The notes under the pieces are model-generated. The model was not told the DNA's origin. It was given only the letters and a program-made list of their open reading frames with translations, and did no database searches. The translations under genes were made by a program, and so were the position numbers. A stretch of DNA of 64,000 nucleotides. It comes from Spirochaetales bacterium (GTDB taxonomy: Bacteria > Spirochaetota > Spirochaetia > SZUA-6). Below, piece after piece: positions 32,458 through 41,044 of this stretch. Location of the stretch: the NCBI GenBank assembly GCA_027021365.1, contig JALUUM010000020.1, positions 330,726 through 394,725 of the forward strand, written 5' to 3'. How positions within the stretch are numbered: the stretch's first letter is position 1; each line of letters begins with the position of its first letter.

Positions 32458-35121
32458 ATGGCTGGTAAAAAATATGTTTACTTTTTCGGTGAAGGGAAGG
32501 CAGAGGGAAATGCCAAAATGAAGGATATTCTTGGTGGGAAAGGAGCTAATCTTGCAGAGATGACCAATATAGGCATACCCGTCCCTCCCGGTTTTACGAT
32601 ATCCGCAGAAGTTTGTGATGCTTACTACAAGAACAATCTAAAGTATCCTGAGGGCCTGGAAGAAGAAGTTGAAAAAAATCTAAAGCGTCTGGAGAAACTT
32701 ATGGGCAAGAAACTGGGTGACCCCAGTGATCCGCTTCTTGTTTCGGTGCGCTCAGGAGCTGCTATTTCCATGCCCGGTATGATGGATACCGTTTTGAATT
32801 TAGGATTGAACGACAGAGCCGTCGAGGGCTTGAGTGAAAGAACCGGAAATCCACGGTTTGCATGGGATGCCTACAGAAGATTTATTCAGATGTTTGGTGA
32901 TGTGGTGAAGGGAGTTCCTCACAGCGAATTCGAGAAGGCTCTGGAAAAGGTCAAAGAAAAAAAGGGAGTAGAGCTTGACACCGAATTGGATACGGAAGAT
33001 TTGAAGAAAGTAGTGGAACTCTACAAGAAGGTTTATAAAAAAATTACCAAAGAGGAATTTCCGCAAGAGCCGAAGAAACAACTCTGGGAAGCAATCAATG
33101 CGGTCTTTGGATCATGGAACAATGAAAGGGCGATAAAATACAGAGAAATAAATGAAATAAAGGGACTTCTCGGAACAGCGGTAAACGTACAGAGTATGGT
33201 CTTTGGCAATTTTGGCGAAGATTCAGGCACCGGTGTTTGTTTTACGAGAGACCCGTCCACCGGAGAAAATAAATTCTACGGTGAGTATCTACTGAATGCG
33301 CAGGGTGAAGATGTTGTGGCAGGTATCAGGACTCCTGAAAAGCTTTCGACCCTAAAGAAGAAAAATCCCACTGTGTATAGACAACTGGAAGAGATAAGAG
33401 AGAAACTGGAAAAGCACTACAGAGACATGCAGGATATGGAATTTACCATTCAGCAGGGGAAGCTGTTCCTTCTACAGACCAGAACTGGTAAAAGGACCGG
33501 TGTTGCGGCAGTAAGGATTGCTGTCGAAATGGAAGAAGAGGGACTGATAACAAAGGAAGAGGCAATCTTGAGGGTAACACCCGATCAGTTGGATCAACTA
33601 CTGCATCCGATGATCGATCCCAGAATGAAGAAAAAGATGTCACCATTGGCAAAAGGTTTGAATGCTTCGCCGGGAGCTGCAACAGGACAAATAGTTTTTA
33701 CAGCTGATGAGGCTGAAAAGTGGGCAAAAGAGGGAAAAACAGTACTTCTTGTGAGAAAGGAAACTTCTCCCGAGGATATCGGCGGAATGAATATGGCAGA
33801 AGGTATACTCACTTCGACAGGTGGAATGACATCTCACGCTGCAGTAGTTGCCAGGGGAATGGGTAAACCCTGTGTTGCCGGGTGTAAGGATGTTGTGATT
33901 TCAGGGAAAAAGGCGGTCATAAAGAATAAAACTTTTTCGGAGGGGGACTGGTTAACCATTGATGGCACAACCGGTGAGGTTTTCGAAGGTGAGGTAAGGC
34001 TTATCAAGGCAGGAATAAGCGGTAATTTTGCCAAATTTCTTTCATGGGCGGATGAGGTAAGGCATGGAGTGAAACGAGAAGGAATAAAAGAAAAGGGATT
34101 CCTTGTGAGAACAAATGCGGACCTTCCTCGGGATGCGAAAGTAGCCAGAGATTTTGGCGCAGAGGGAATAGGCCTCTGTCGTACCGAGCATATGTTCTTT
34201 GACGAAGGAAAGCTTGAGATTTTCCAGGAAATGATCGTTGCGGAGGATGCAGAGACAAGAAAGAAAGTTTTGAAACGTCTCCTCCCGCTTCAAAAGAAGG
34301 ATTTTAAAGGTATTTTCAAGGCAATGGATGGCTTTCCAGTCACAATAAGGCTTCTCGATCCTCCGCTACATGAATTCGTTCCCAAGACGAATGAAGAGGC
34401 AAAAGCCCTTGCTGAAAAAGCAGGCATACCTCTTAAGAAACTCAAGGCAAAAATCGAGTCTCTGCACGAGTTGAACCCAATGCTTGGACATAGAGGCTGC
34501 CGGTTGGGAATAACGTATCCTGAAATATATGACATGCAGGTTCAGGCAATAATGGAAGCTGCATGTGAAGTAGCGGCAAAGGGTGTAAGGGTAATACCGG
34601 AGATAATGATCCCCCTCGTGGGTACTGCAAAGGAACTGGAAATCTTGAGAAAAAATGCTGAGAGGGTTGTGGAAGGGGTATTTAAAAAGAAAAAAACGAA
34701 AATCGATTATAAAATAGGCACTATGATTGAAATTCCACGTGCCGCCCTTACTGCAAATGAAGTGGCAAGGTTCGCCGATTTCTTTTCCTTCGGAACCAAC
34801 GATCTTACTCAGATGACATTCGGTTATTCGAGAGATGATGCAGGTGTTTTTCTGCAGGATTATATAGAGCAGGAAATACTTGAGAAGGATCCCTTTCAGG
34901 TATTGGATGAAAATGGTGTTGGGCAACTTGTCAAAATGGGAGTCGAGAAGGGAAGAAGTACCAAAGCTGATCTGAAAATAGGAATCTGCGGTGAACACGG
35001 AGGTGACCCCGATTCCATAGATTTCTGCTACCGTGTTGGCATGAACTATGTGTCATGTTCGCCCTACAGGGTTCCCATAGCGAGGCTTGCAGCGGCACAG
35101 GCTCATCTGAGAAACCGGTAA
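32458..35121 (+). CDS. ppdK: Pyruvate, phosphate dikinase
   Basis: Reversibly converts pyruvate, ATP and phosphate to PEP, AMP and PPi; in anaerobes it supports PPi-linked glycolysis or PEP formation from amino acids. At 887 aa it is full length. The N-terminal ATP-grasp part begins KYVYFFGEGKAEGN with GGKGANLAEM. The swivelling His domain carries GGMTSHAAVVARG with phospho-His460, and the C-terminal PEP barrel has GLCRTEHMFF, LGHRGCRLG and the general acid Cys844 in ICGEHGGDP. ATG at 32458 follows TTGGAGG. It is between two strong terminators, so it is probably a single-gene unit, but I found no clear promoter in the 37-nt gap. Confidence 0.98.
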   Translation: MAGKKYVYFFGEGKAEGNAKMKDILGGKGANLAEMTNIGIPVPPGFTISAEVCDAYYKNNLKYPEGLEEEVEKNLKRLEKLMGKKLGDPSDPLLVSVRSGAAISMPGMMDTVLNLGLNDRAVEGLSERTGNPRFAWDAYRRFIQMFGDVVKGVPHSEFEKALEKVKEKKGVELDTELDTEDLKKVVELYKKVYKKITKEEFPQEPKKQLWEAINAVFGSWNNERAIKYREINEIKGLLGTAVNVQSMVFGNFGEDSGTGVCFTRDPSTGENKFYGEYLLNAQGEDVVAGIRTPEKLSTLKKKNPTVYRQLEEIREKLEKHYRDMQDMEFTIQQGKLFLLQTRTGKRTGVAAVRIAVEMEEEGLITKEEAILRVTPDQLDQLLHPMIDPRMKKKMSPLAKGLNASPGAATGQIVFTADEAEKWAKEGKTVLLVRKETSPEDIGGMNMAEGILTSTGGMTSHAAVVARGMGKPCVAGCKDVVISGKKAVIKNKTFSEGDWLTIDGTTGEVFEGEVRLIKAGISGNFAKFLSWADEVRHGVKREGIKEKGFLVRTNADLPRDAKVARDFGAEGIGLCRTEHMFFDEGKLEIFQEMIVAEDAETRKKVLKRLLPLQKKDFKGIFKAMDGFPVTIRLLDPPLHEFVPKTNEEAKALAEKAGIPLKKLKAKIESLHELNPMLGHRGCRLGITYPEIYDMQVQAIMEAACEVAAKGVRVIPEIMIPLVGTAKELEILRKNAERVVEGVFKKKKTKIDYKIGTMIEIPRAALTANEVARFADFFSFGTNDLTQMTFGYSRDDAGVFLQDYIEQEILEKDPFQVLDENGVGQLVKMGVEKGRSTKADLKIGICGEHGGDPDSIDFCYRVGMNYVSCSPYRVPIARLAAAQAHLRNR

Positions 35122-35147
35122 AACCGTTAATATATAAGATACAAATA

Positions 35148-35177
35148 AAAAAGCAGGTTTATAGACCTGCTTTTTTA
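35148..35177 (+). terminator. Intrinsic terminator of ppdK
   Basis: AAAAGCAGGT (centred 35151-35158) and ACCTGCTT (35165-35172) form an 8-bp stem with a TTATAG loop and T-run TTTTTTAT; the A-run on the other side makes it potentially bidirectional. Confidence 0.9.
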
Positions 35178-35203
35178 TTTGAATTAGAATAAAATACCTC
35201 GAA

Positions 35204-36739
35204 ATGAAGCTATTTCTTATCTCTATCTTTCTATTTCTCTCTGTCCTTTTTCAGGTGATTTCACAAGAGGAATTCCATCTGCCTGAGGTTATAATAAGGG
35301 GGAGTACCTCTCTTTTCATAGAGCCGAAGCAGTTGAAATTCAAGGAAGGTGAGATCAGCTTATCGGGGGATTTAAGGGCTTTCAGCAAGATGCTTGACAT
35401 CTACAGATATTCCTATAAAAGGACACTACTGGTACTTCCTGAGATGGGTATTGCTCCGAATAATTTGACATTAGCTCCGGTTGGAATAAGTGAATCCCAT
35501 TTTTTTGTTCAGAATAAAGGTAAAAATATCCATGGCAATGTGTTTGTGTCGTGGAATCCTCTTACAGAGCTGAAAGTGGAAATGGATACCGGTCAAAAGA
35601 GTGACAATTACACATTGACAATAGATGGTCTCCTTGATGTGGATGATTATTTCTCGAGGACATTTACAGGCTTCAATCTAAAGTACAGGATGCAACATCC
35701 ATGGGGGATGTTCGACTTTCAATTAACACCATATGGTCTCTTTCATAATGTGATATCGGGTTATCTTGGTTTTGATTCAGTGTTGAAATACGCATTTCCC
35801 GACAGCTTTACCGTTTTCAATCTTGATTCGAAAGTTTCGGGTATCCTCCAATACGATTTCAATTCCATTGGAAGCATTTTCAATTACTGGAACATGGCGG
35901 GAATACGATACAACAGGAATTTTTTTAGCTTGGATTCGACAATTTATACGAGTGCATGGAATGAGGATAACAGGCTGTGGTTTTTATTTCTTGCAAGAAA
36001 CGGAATAACTATGAAAAATTCTTTTATTGGTTTCTCTCTTCTGGACGAGAGTAACAGTCTCTTCCTGCTCCCTGTTCTTCGTTTCTCTGCGAAGTATCGT
36101 TCGAGTACCTTGGAGATTTTTTTGGACTCTCTTTTGAATCCCTTTCCCTACAGAGAGGGTAAATTCCTATACTACGAGGAAAGAAATTCCGTCATGCCTT
36201 CCGAAACTTATGCTGTTTCAGGTTTTGTATTTTCAAGCAAGGGCTCTGATGATCAGAGAATCCAGGTTAAAATGGAGTATCTGTCAGGATCGGGAGGTTA
36301 TCTCCTGGATGGCATGTTCTATTTTTCGCGGATGGATCTGCTTCGTTTGGGTTTGTACTATACTTTCTTTTTCAGAGATTTATGCAGAATCTATACAGAG
36401 GCAGAACTACTTAGTCCGTTGGGCATGACTTCGCCCGGACCAAGTTACTGGTATAGATTGAATTTTTCAGGGAAACTGGTTAATCTCAATATGGGATATC
36501 GGATGGAATTTTTTCTCAATTATCCTACGGGTAGATTCATATTACCAAGAGTATCACCCCTGGATGGAAAGCTGCTTTTATCAGCCGGTTCAACAGGGGG
36601 TATAAGAATAGATATGCTTTCTAACCGTGCAAGTGTTAAAGGGTTTCGGTTGAAGATGGGTCTTGTATTTGTGATAAAGGCTACAGTTGAAAAGAAAATA
36701 ACCTTCGAAAATGGTATACAGTTCAACATGATATTTTAG
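35204..36739 (+). CDS. Predicted outer-membrane beta-barrel protein of unknown function
   Basis: I do not recognise a named family. The 511-aa product has a signal peptide (MKLFLISIFLFLSVLFQVISQ) and then a segment HLPEVIIRGSTSLF that resembles the start of TonB-dependent plug-like domains. The remainder is rich in alternating aromatic strand-like segments (for example FTGFNLKYRM, MDLLRLGLYYTFFF) and ends in FENGIQFNMIF with a C-terminal aromatic, as expected for a barrel. Because exbB, exbD and tonB follow in the same cluster, it may be a TonB-linked receptor or channel; a complete 22-strand receptor is larger than this, so the role is inference. ATG at 35204; no strong ribosome binding site seen. 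Confidence 0.6.
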   Translation: MKLFLISIFLFLSVLFQVISQEEFHLPEVIIRGSTSLFIEPKQLKFKEGEISLSGDLRAFSKMLDIYRYSYKRTLLVLPEMGIAPNNLTLAPVGISESHFFVQNKGKNIHGNVFVSWNPLTELKVEMDTGQKSDNYTLTIDGLLDVDDYFSRTFTGFNLKYRMQHPWGMFDFQLTPYGLFHNVISGYLGFDSVLKYAFPDSFTVFNLDSKVSGILQYDFNSIGSIFNYWNMAGIRYNRNFFSLDSTIYTSAWNEDNRLWFLFLARNGITMKNSFIGFSLLDESNSLFLLPVLRFSAKYRSSTLEIFLDSLLNPFPYREGKFLYYEERNSVMPSETYAVSGFVFSSKGSDDQRIQVKMEYLSGSGGYLLDGMFYFSRMDLLRLGLYYTFFFRDLCRIYTEAELLSPLGMTSPGPSYWYRLNFSGKLVNLNMGYRMEFFLNYPTGRFILPRVSPLDGKLLLSAGSTGGIRIDMLSNRASVKGFRLKMGLVFVIKATVEKKITFENGIQFNMIF

Positions 36740-36762
36740 TTTATCAGGGGAGTCTTGTTAAA

Positions 36763-37380
36763 ATGGAAATCTTCTTGAAAGGTGGCATCATCCTCGTATT
36801 TATAATCTTGCTTTCGGTATTTGCGATTGCACTGATCATAGAAAGGTTTATATTCTATAATTCAGTCAGGATCAGGGATAAGAAGCTACTCGATGATATT
36901 GTGGATTTTCTGAGGAAGGGAAAACTTGAACTGCTGCGCAAAAGGTTGCAGGAAATCAATACCCCGGAGGCCAGGATTCTTTTGACCGGTCTGCAGTATT
37001 ACGGGTACGATCTGGAAAAGATAAAAGCGGAAATGGAGGCTCGGGCATTGAAGGAAATGTCACTCATGGAAAAGAACGTTTCATACCTTTCGAATATTGC
37101 CAATGTTGCCACTCTGCTGGGCTTGCTGGGAACCGTAACGGGAATGATTATTTCATTTTTCAATATGAAGGCATCGGGTATATCGGATCCTGCTGTTCTT
37201 GCAGGCGGGATAGCCCAGGCACTCATTACCACTGCAGCGGGATTAAGCGTAGCCATTCCTTCTCTCTTCTTTTACCACATCTTTTCCAACATAGTTAACA
37301 AACATGCCACTGATATGGAAATCATAAGTTCCGAATACTTATCTTTTATTACAAGTACGTACAAACATGGAATTGTCTGA
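36763..37380 (+). CDS. exbB: MotA/TolQ/ExbB family proton channel subunit
   Basis: Inner-membrane component of a proton-driven energiser. A first helix (residues 5-27), a cytosolic domain, then two helices with ANVATLLGLLGTVTGMIISFFNM and GIAQALITTAAGLSVAIPSLFFY, the hallmark of ExbB/TolQ. The 205 aa length is typical. ATG at 36763 follows GGGGAG. Its end overlaps the following CorC-like gene by 14 nt. The partner ExbD is two genes downstream, so channel genes are split by two CorC-like genes in one operon. TolQ/TolR cannot be excluded by sequence alone, but the TonB-like gene downstream favours the ExbB role. Confidence 0.9.
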   Translation: MEIFLKGGIILVFIILLSVFAIALIIERFIFYNSVRIRDKKLLDDIVDFLRKGKLELLRKRLQEINTPEARILLTGLQYYGYDLEKIKAEMEARALKEMSLMEKNVSYLSNIANVATLLGLLGTVTGMIISFFNMKASGISDPAVLAGGIAQALITTAAGLSVAIPSLFFYHIFSNIVNKHATDMEIISSEYLSFITSTYKHGIV

Positions 37381-38629
37381 ACTCCCAAATATATTGATAT
37401 TTCTCGTTCTTCTCGCTCTTTCTGCGTTTTTTTCAGGCACTGAGACTGCCTTCTTTTCCCTGACAGAAATAGAGAGGGAAAAACTTAAATCCATGGGGAG
37501 GGAAAAAGCTTTCAGGGCTTTAATGGCACTTATTTTTTCCACTCCTGAAAAACTGTTAATAACCATTCTCACCGGAAACATGATTGTGAATATATTTGCA
37601 TCCTCTCTATCAGAGACTATAAGCAAAGAAATTTTTCAATTCAAATCTGACATCTATACCATTGGGGGTATGACCCTGATACTGTTAGTCTTCGGGGAAA
37701 TGACCCCAAAAAATATTGCAGTACGAAAGTCCATGAATTTTGCAAAATTCTCAGGAAGTATCCTTTACTATTTCTATGTAATCCTTTATCCGATAACATT
37801 TCTCCTCTATGAGATAAAGGAATCTTTTCTTTCCCTCTTCCCTGTAGGTATTGCCAGAGACAAGCAGAAAAAGATATCACTGGTGAAATCGGCAGTTTCA
37901 ATCGGCTACAATGAGGGTGTCATCAACGATTATGAATCAAGGCTGTTGGAGACATTTATTTCCATGAGAAATGAAATAGCAGCGGATGTTATGCTGCCGC
38001 GTAATATGATTGTGGGAATAGACATTGAAACTCCCATGGTAGAAATTCTTGCCGGTTTCAAAAAGAGAGGTGAGGATGAAAAGTACTCACTGTATCCTGT
38101 TTTCAGAAAGGACCTCGACCATATAGCAGGGTATGTCGATGTAAAAGACTTCATTGGTTTCAAGCTTGGTTTCGAGCGTGAAGCACAGCTTCACGATTTG
38201 ATCAGACCGGTGCTTCCCGTGCCGGAATCGAAAAATATAGCAGAGTTGATGAAGGAAATGAGAGAAAAAGATACCGGTATGGCATTGATTGTTGACGAAT
38301 ACGGAGGAACTGCCGGCATAATTACCTCCGAGCACCTGATAAGAAAAATATTCCAGTATTTTTATTCAAGAGGTGAGGAAAGGATAAGGGAGTATGGGAG
38401 GGGTACCTTCCTCGTAAGGGGGAACACACCCCTGGAAATGTTCAATGAGTTTTTCGGGTTGGAAGTGAAGGGAGAAGGAAAGACCGTTGCTGGTCTTGTT
38501 TTGAGAATTTTCGATGATATACCGGAGGAAGGTGACAGAATGGACCTCGATGATCTTGAAATTATAGTTCATAGGGTTAAAGGTCACAGGATAGAAGAAG
38601 TGATCGTGAGAAGGAAAATAAAAAAATGA
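37367..38629 (+). CDS. CorC/CNNM-type DUF21-CBS domain membrane protein (first copy)
   Basis: Hemolysin-C/CorC family protein, a class tied to magnesium or cobalt transport and envelope stress resistance. The N-terminal DUF21 domain has three to four hydrophobic helices with SAFFSGTETAFFSL near residue 21 and GEMTPKNIAVRKS. A CBS pair (about 205-330; DVMLPRNMI, LIVDEYGGTAGIIT) is followed by a CorC_HlyC domain. At 420 aa it is normal. It overlaps exbB by 14 nt and the next gene by ATGA. The placement between exbB and exbD is unusual. Function with the channel is speculation; it may be a cotranscribed neighbour. Confidence 0.85.
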   Translation: MELSELPNILIFLVLLALSAFFSGTETAFFSLTEIEREKLKSMGREKAFRALMALIFSTPEKLLITILTGNMIVNIFASSLSETISKEIFQFKSDIYTIGGMTLILLVFGEMTPKNIAVRKSMNFAKFSGSILYYFYVILYPITFLLYEIKESFLSLFPVGIARDKQKKISLVKSAVSIGYNEGVINDYESRLLETFISMRNEIAADVMLPRNMIVGIDIETPMVEILAGFKKRGEDEKYSLYPVFRKDLDHIAGYVDVKDFIGFKLGFEREAQLHDLIRPVLPVPESKNIAELMKEMREKDTGMALIVDEYGGTAGIITSEHLIRKIFQYFYSRGEERIREYGRGTFLVRGNTPLEMFNEFFGLEVKGEGKTVAGLVLRIFDDIPEEGDRMDLDDLEIIVHRVKGHRIEEVIVRRKIKK

Positions 38630-39876
38630 TTATACTGTATATAGTATTCTGTCTTTTTTCCTCTGCTTTTTTTGCTGGCATGGAGACGGGATTACTATCT
38701 GCCGACCAGTTTGCTATTTACTCCAAAAAAGGAAAGAAAAAGATATCGGCAATTGCTGCCGATTATCTTCTTCTTAAACCGGAAAGGTTACTCAATACCA
38801 CATTGATTGGTACAAATATCTCTGTAGTTACAGCAGCCGTTCTTACAAGCAGTTATATCAGAAGACTGCTCGGGGATTGGGTTAATTTTATCTCGACACT
38901 CCTTCTGTCCATAATTTTCTTGATATTTGCCGAGGTGATACCAAAAACCTTCTTCAGGAGAAATGCTGATACTGTCAGTGTAGGTTTGGCGCCTATTTTG
39001 TTCCTATTCTTTATCCTTTTTTTCCCTCTTCATGTAGTCCTCAATATCGTAGTCAGATTCTTGATGATACTCATGGGTCAAAGACAGACACCGGACAGAG
39101 TATTCTCAGACAAGGAAGATTTGAGGTTGCTTCTGAAGTTGAGTGGGAAGGAACTTGGAATTCCATACAGTGAACAGCGTGTAATAGATGAGATATTCGA
39201 GATAAAGGAAACGATGGCGAGGGAGGTGATGATACCTCTTCATGAACTTCTTCTTATTTCCATAGATAGTTCCATAGAAAAAGTGTATCAGTTGTACAAG
39301 AAAGAGAGAAAGAGATTCATCTGTGTATACAGGAAAAGAACAGATACCATCATTGGCTACATCGATGTGGAGAGTATAATCTACGAGGACAAGGCGGAGA
39401 TAAATAGTCTGATGAAGAAAGCCGTTTTTTACCCGGATACGAAAAAGATACCGGCTCTCTTTCAGGAGATGATTGACAATGATTACAAAGTGGTATTTCT
39501 CTCGGATGAATACGGAGGAATTTCGGGGATGATTACACGTGATCAAATTGCGGCAGAGGTTATCGGATATGTTCCCGGTACGGGGAGTCTGCAAGCTGAG
39601 GAAATTTCAATCATAGACAGAAATCATTTTATAGTCTCAGGTACCGCTGATATAGAGCAGTTCAAACATCAGACCGGAATAGATATAGAGGAAGGGGTCT
39701 ATGATACTGTCGGAGGTTACATATGCGATCGGCTTGGCAGAATACCGCAGAAAGGTGAAACCTGTGATTTCGGAGGAACATTTTACAGAGTTCTAGATAG
39801 AGACGAAAGACATATAAAATCTCTAGAGGTTTTAAAGAGGAAAAAGCATGAAAATAAAGAGAAATTTAAAACCTGA
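38626..39876 (+). CDS. CorC/CNNM-type DUF21-CBS domain membrane protein (second copy)
   Basis: A second protein of the same layout as the preceding gene: DUF21 with helices around SSAFFAGMETGLLSA and IFAEVIPKTFFRRN, a CBS pair (REVMIPLHELLLI, VVFLSDEYGGISGMIT) and a CorC_HlyC domain at the end (ERH-type strand segment). It starts as ATGA over the stop of the first copy and overlaps exbD by 29 nt. The two are clearly paralogues but diverged, which suggests hetero- or homodimers with different partners. With 416 aa the length is normal. Transport of divalent cations is the family assumption, not seen in sequence. Confidence 0.85.
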   Translation: MIILYIVFCLFSSAFFAGMETGLLSADQFAIYSKKGKKKISAIAADYLLLKPERLLNTTLIGTNISVVTAAVLTSSYIRRLLGDWVNFISTLLLSIIFLIFAEVIPKTFFRRNADTVSVGLAPILFLFFILFFPLHVVLNIVVRFLMILMGQRQTPDRVFSDKEDLRLLLKLSGKELGIPYSEQRVIDEIFEIKETMAREVMIPLHELLLISIDSSIEKVYQLYKKERKRFICVYRKRTDTIIGYIDVESIIYEDKAEINSLMKKAVFYPDTKKIPALFQEMIDNDYKVVFLSDEYGGISGMITRDQIAAEVIGYVPGTGSLQAEEISIIDRNHFIVSGTADIEQFKHQTGIDIEEGVYDTVGGYICDRLGRIPQKGETCDFGGTFYRVLDRDERHIKSLEVLKRKKHENKEKFKT

Positions 39877-40258
39877 TTCCGCTCTTTTACTTACACCCTT
39901 GATCGATATGATATTTCTCGTGGTTATTTTTTTCATGCTAAATGCATCAATGGCACTTGCCCCTGCAATAGATGTAAACCTACCCAGTGCATATACTGGT
40001 AAATCTGCCATTGAAAAGGAAATTGTTGTAACAATTGGAGCCGATGAAACCATTTATATTGGAAAAGAAAAATCTTCCCTGAAGGATTTTCCTTCGATGT
40101 TGAAGGGCGAAATGGCCAAGCTTGGAAAGAGGGAGATATTTCTTCAGGTGGACAGAGGAGTGAGGTACAGCCTGGTAGTGGATATCATTGATCTTGCGAG
40201 ATTGGCAGGAATCAAAACTGTCTCATTGATAACGGAAAAAAAGAGTCTGACGCAATGA
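39848..40258 (+). CDS. exbD: ExbD/TolR family protein
   Basis: Proton-channel partner of ExbB. A single N-terminal helix carries the proton-conducting Asp in TPLIDMIFLVVIFFML (residue about 20), followed by a periplasmic domain of about 95 residues with the FLQVDRGVRYSLVVDIIDLARLAG pattern. The 136 aa length is typical. ATG at 39848 lies 29 nt inside the preceding gene; the ribosome binding site AAAGAGG is in that overlap. The stop overlaps the tonB start as ATGA. This links exbB, exbD and tonB functionally, though two genes sit between exbB and exbD. Confidence 0.93.
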   Translation: MKIKRNLKPDSALLLTPLIDMIFLVVIFFMLNASMALAPAIDVNLPSAYTGKSAIEKEIVVTIGADETIYIGKEKSSLKDFPSMLKGEMAKLGKREIFLQVDRGVRYSLVVDIIDLARLAGIKTVSLITEKKSLTQ

Positions 40259-41043
40259 GCGAAAGGTTCAGTATGTCAATTATAATTTCTCTTCTCATAC
40301 ATGCAGTGGTGTTTTTTTTTCTTTTTCAAATCAAAATACCGGAAATGGCGAGTAAAGAGAGACAGAATAGCATAAAGATGAAATTCATAGCGTTGGAGTC
40401 ATCCAGAAGCAGATTGCAATTGGCCGTAGCCAGACATACGGAAAACAGTAGAAGTATAACGATAGATTTGCCTAAAAAAGACGAAATGGTCGGACTAAAG
40501 AGGATCGCCATACCTGACATCGAAAAAATAAATCGTGAAGAGTTCTCTGCCAGGAAGAGTGAATCGAGTGGAGATATAATTAAAGGAGGAATAGAAAAGG
40601 CATTGATCGATCTGCCTGAAATAGCTTTGGAACCGAAATTGCCAAATCCTGAGGAACTATCCGGTTCCGGTGATGTTTTATCGAAGAACGAAAGAAATAG
40701 TGTCATTTCAAAGGAAGAAGGATCAATTATCGAAAGCGGACAGGGAAAGTTGAACTCATCCATCATCTGGAAAGGTGAATCTAGAGATATCGAATATTCC
40801 TATCCGGTAAAAATACCGGAATTATTGAAAAAGATTGGTAAAAACGTTGATGTCAAAGCTGAAATATCCGTAAACCCCATGGGTAATGTGGTGATCGTAA
40901 GAATATTGAAAAGTTCCGGTTTCATTGAGGTTGACAGTGTTGTGGAGGAGGCTTTGAGAAGATACAAATTTTCACCTTCAGGTAAGAATAACAATGAAAT
41001 TGGGGAAGTGACATTTAAGTTTATACTGGAAATGGAGGATTGA
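40255..41043 (+). CDS. tonB: TonB family energy-transducing protein
   Basis: Spans the periplasm to transmit proton-motive force from ExbB/ExbD to outer-membrane proteins. The N-terminal helix with a His (SIIISLLIHAVVFFFLF, about residues 8-24) is like the TonB SxxxH anchor. A long linker follows, but it lacks the Pro-rich stretches of E. coli TonB. The C-terminal 85 residues form a TonB_C-like domain (VDVKAEISVNPMGNVVIVRILKSSG and VVEEALRRYKFSP). Start is ATGA over the exbD stop. At 262 aa it is normal. Its stop lies just before the tamB-like gene, where the ribosome binding site GGAGG is within the last tonB codons. Confidence 0.88.
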   Translation: MSERFSMSIIISLLIHAVVFFFLFQIKIPEMASKERQNSIKMKFIALESSRSRLQLAVARHTENSRSITIDLPKKDEMVGLKRIAIPDIEKINREEFSARKSESSGDIIKGGIEKALIDLPEIALEPKLPNPEELSGSGDVLSKNERNSVISKEEGSIIESGQGKLNSSIIWKGESRDIEYSYPVKIPELLKKIGKNVDVKAEISVNPMGNVVIVRILKSSGFIEVDSVVEEALRRYKFSPSGKNNNEIGEVTFKFILEMED

Positions 41044-41044
41044 T

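Noticed and set aside
34366..34998. Long open frame on the minus strand opposite ppdK
   Set aside because: It is inside a gene with complete catalytic motifs, has no ribosome binding site and no recognisable domain.
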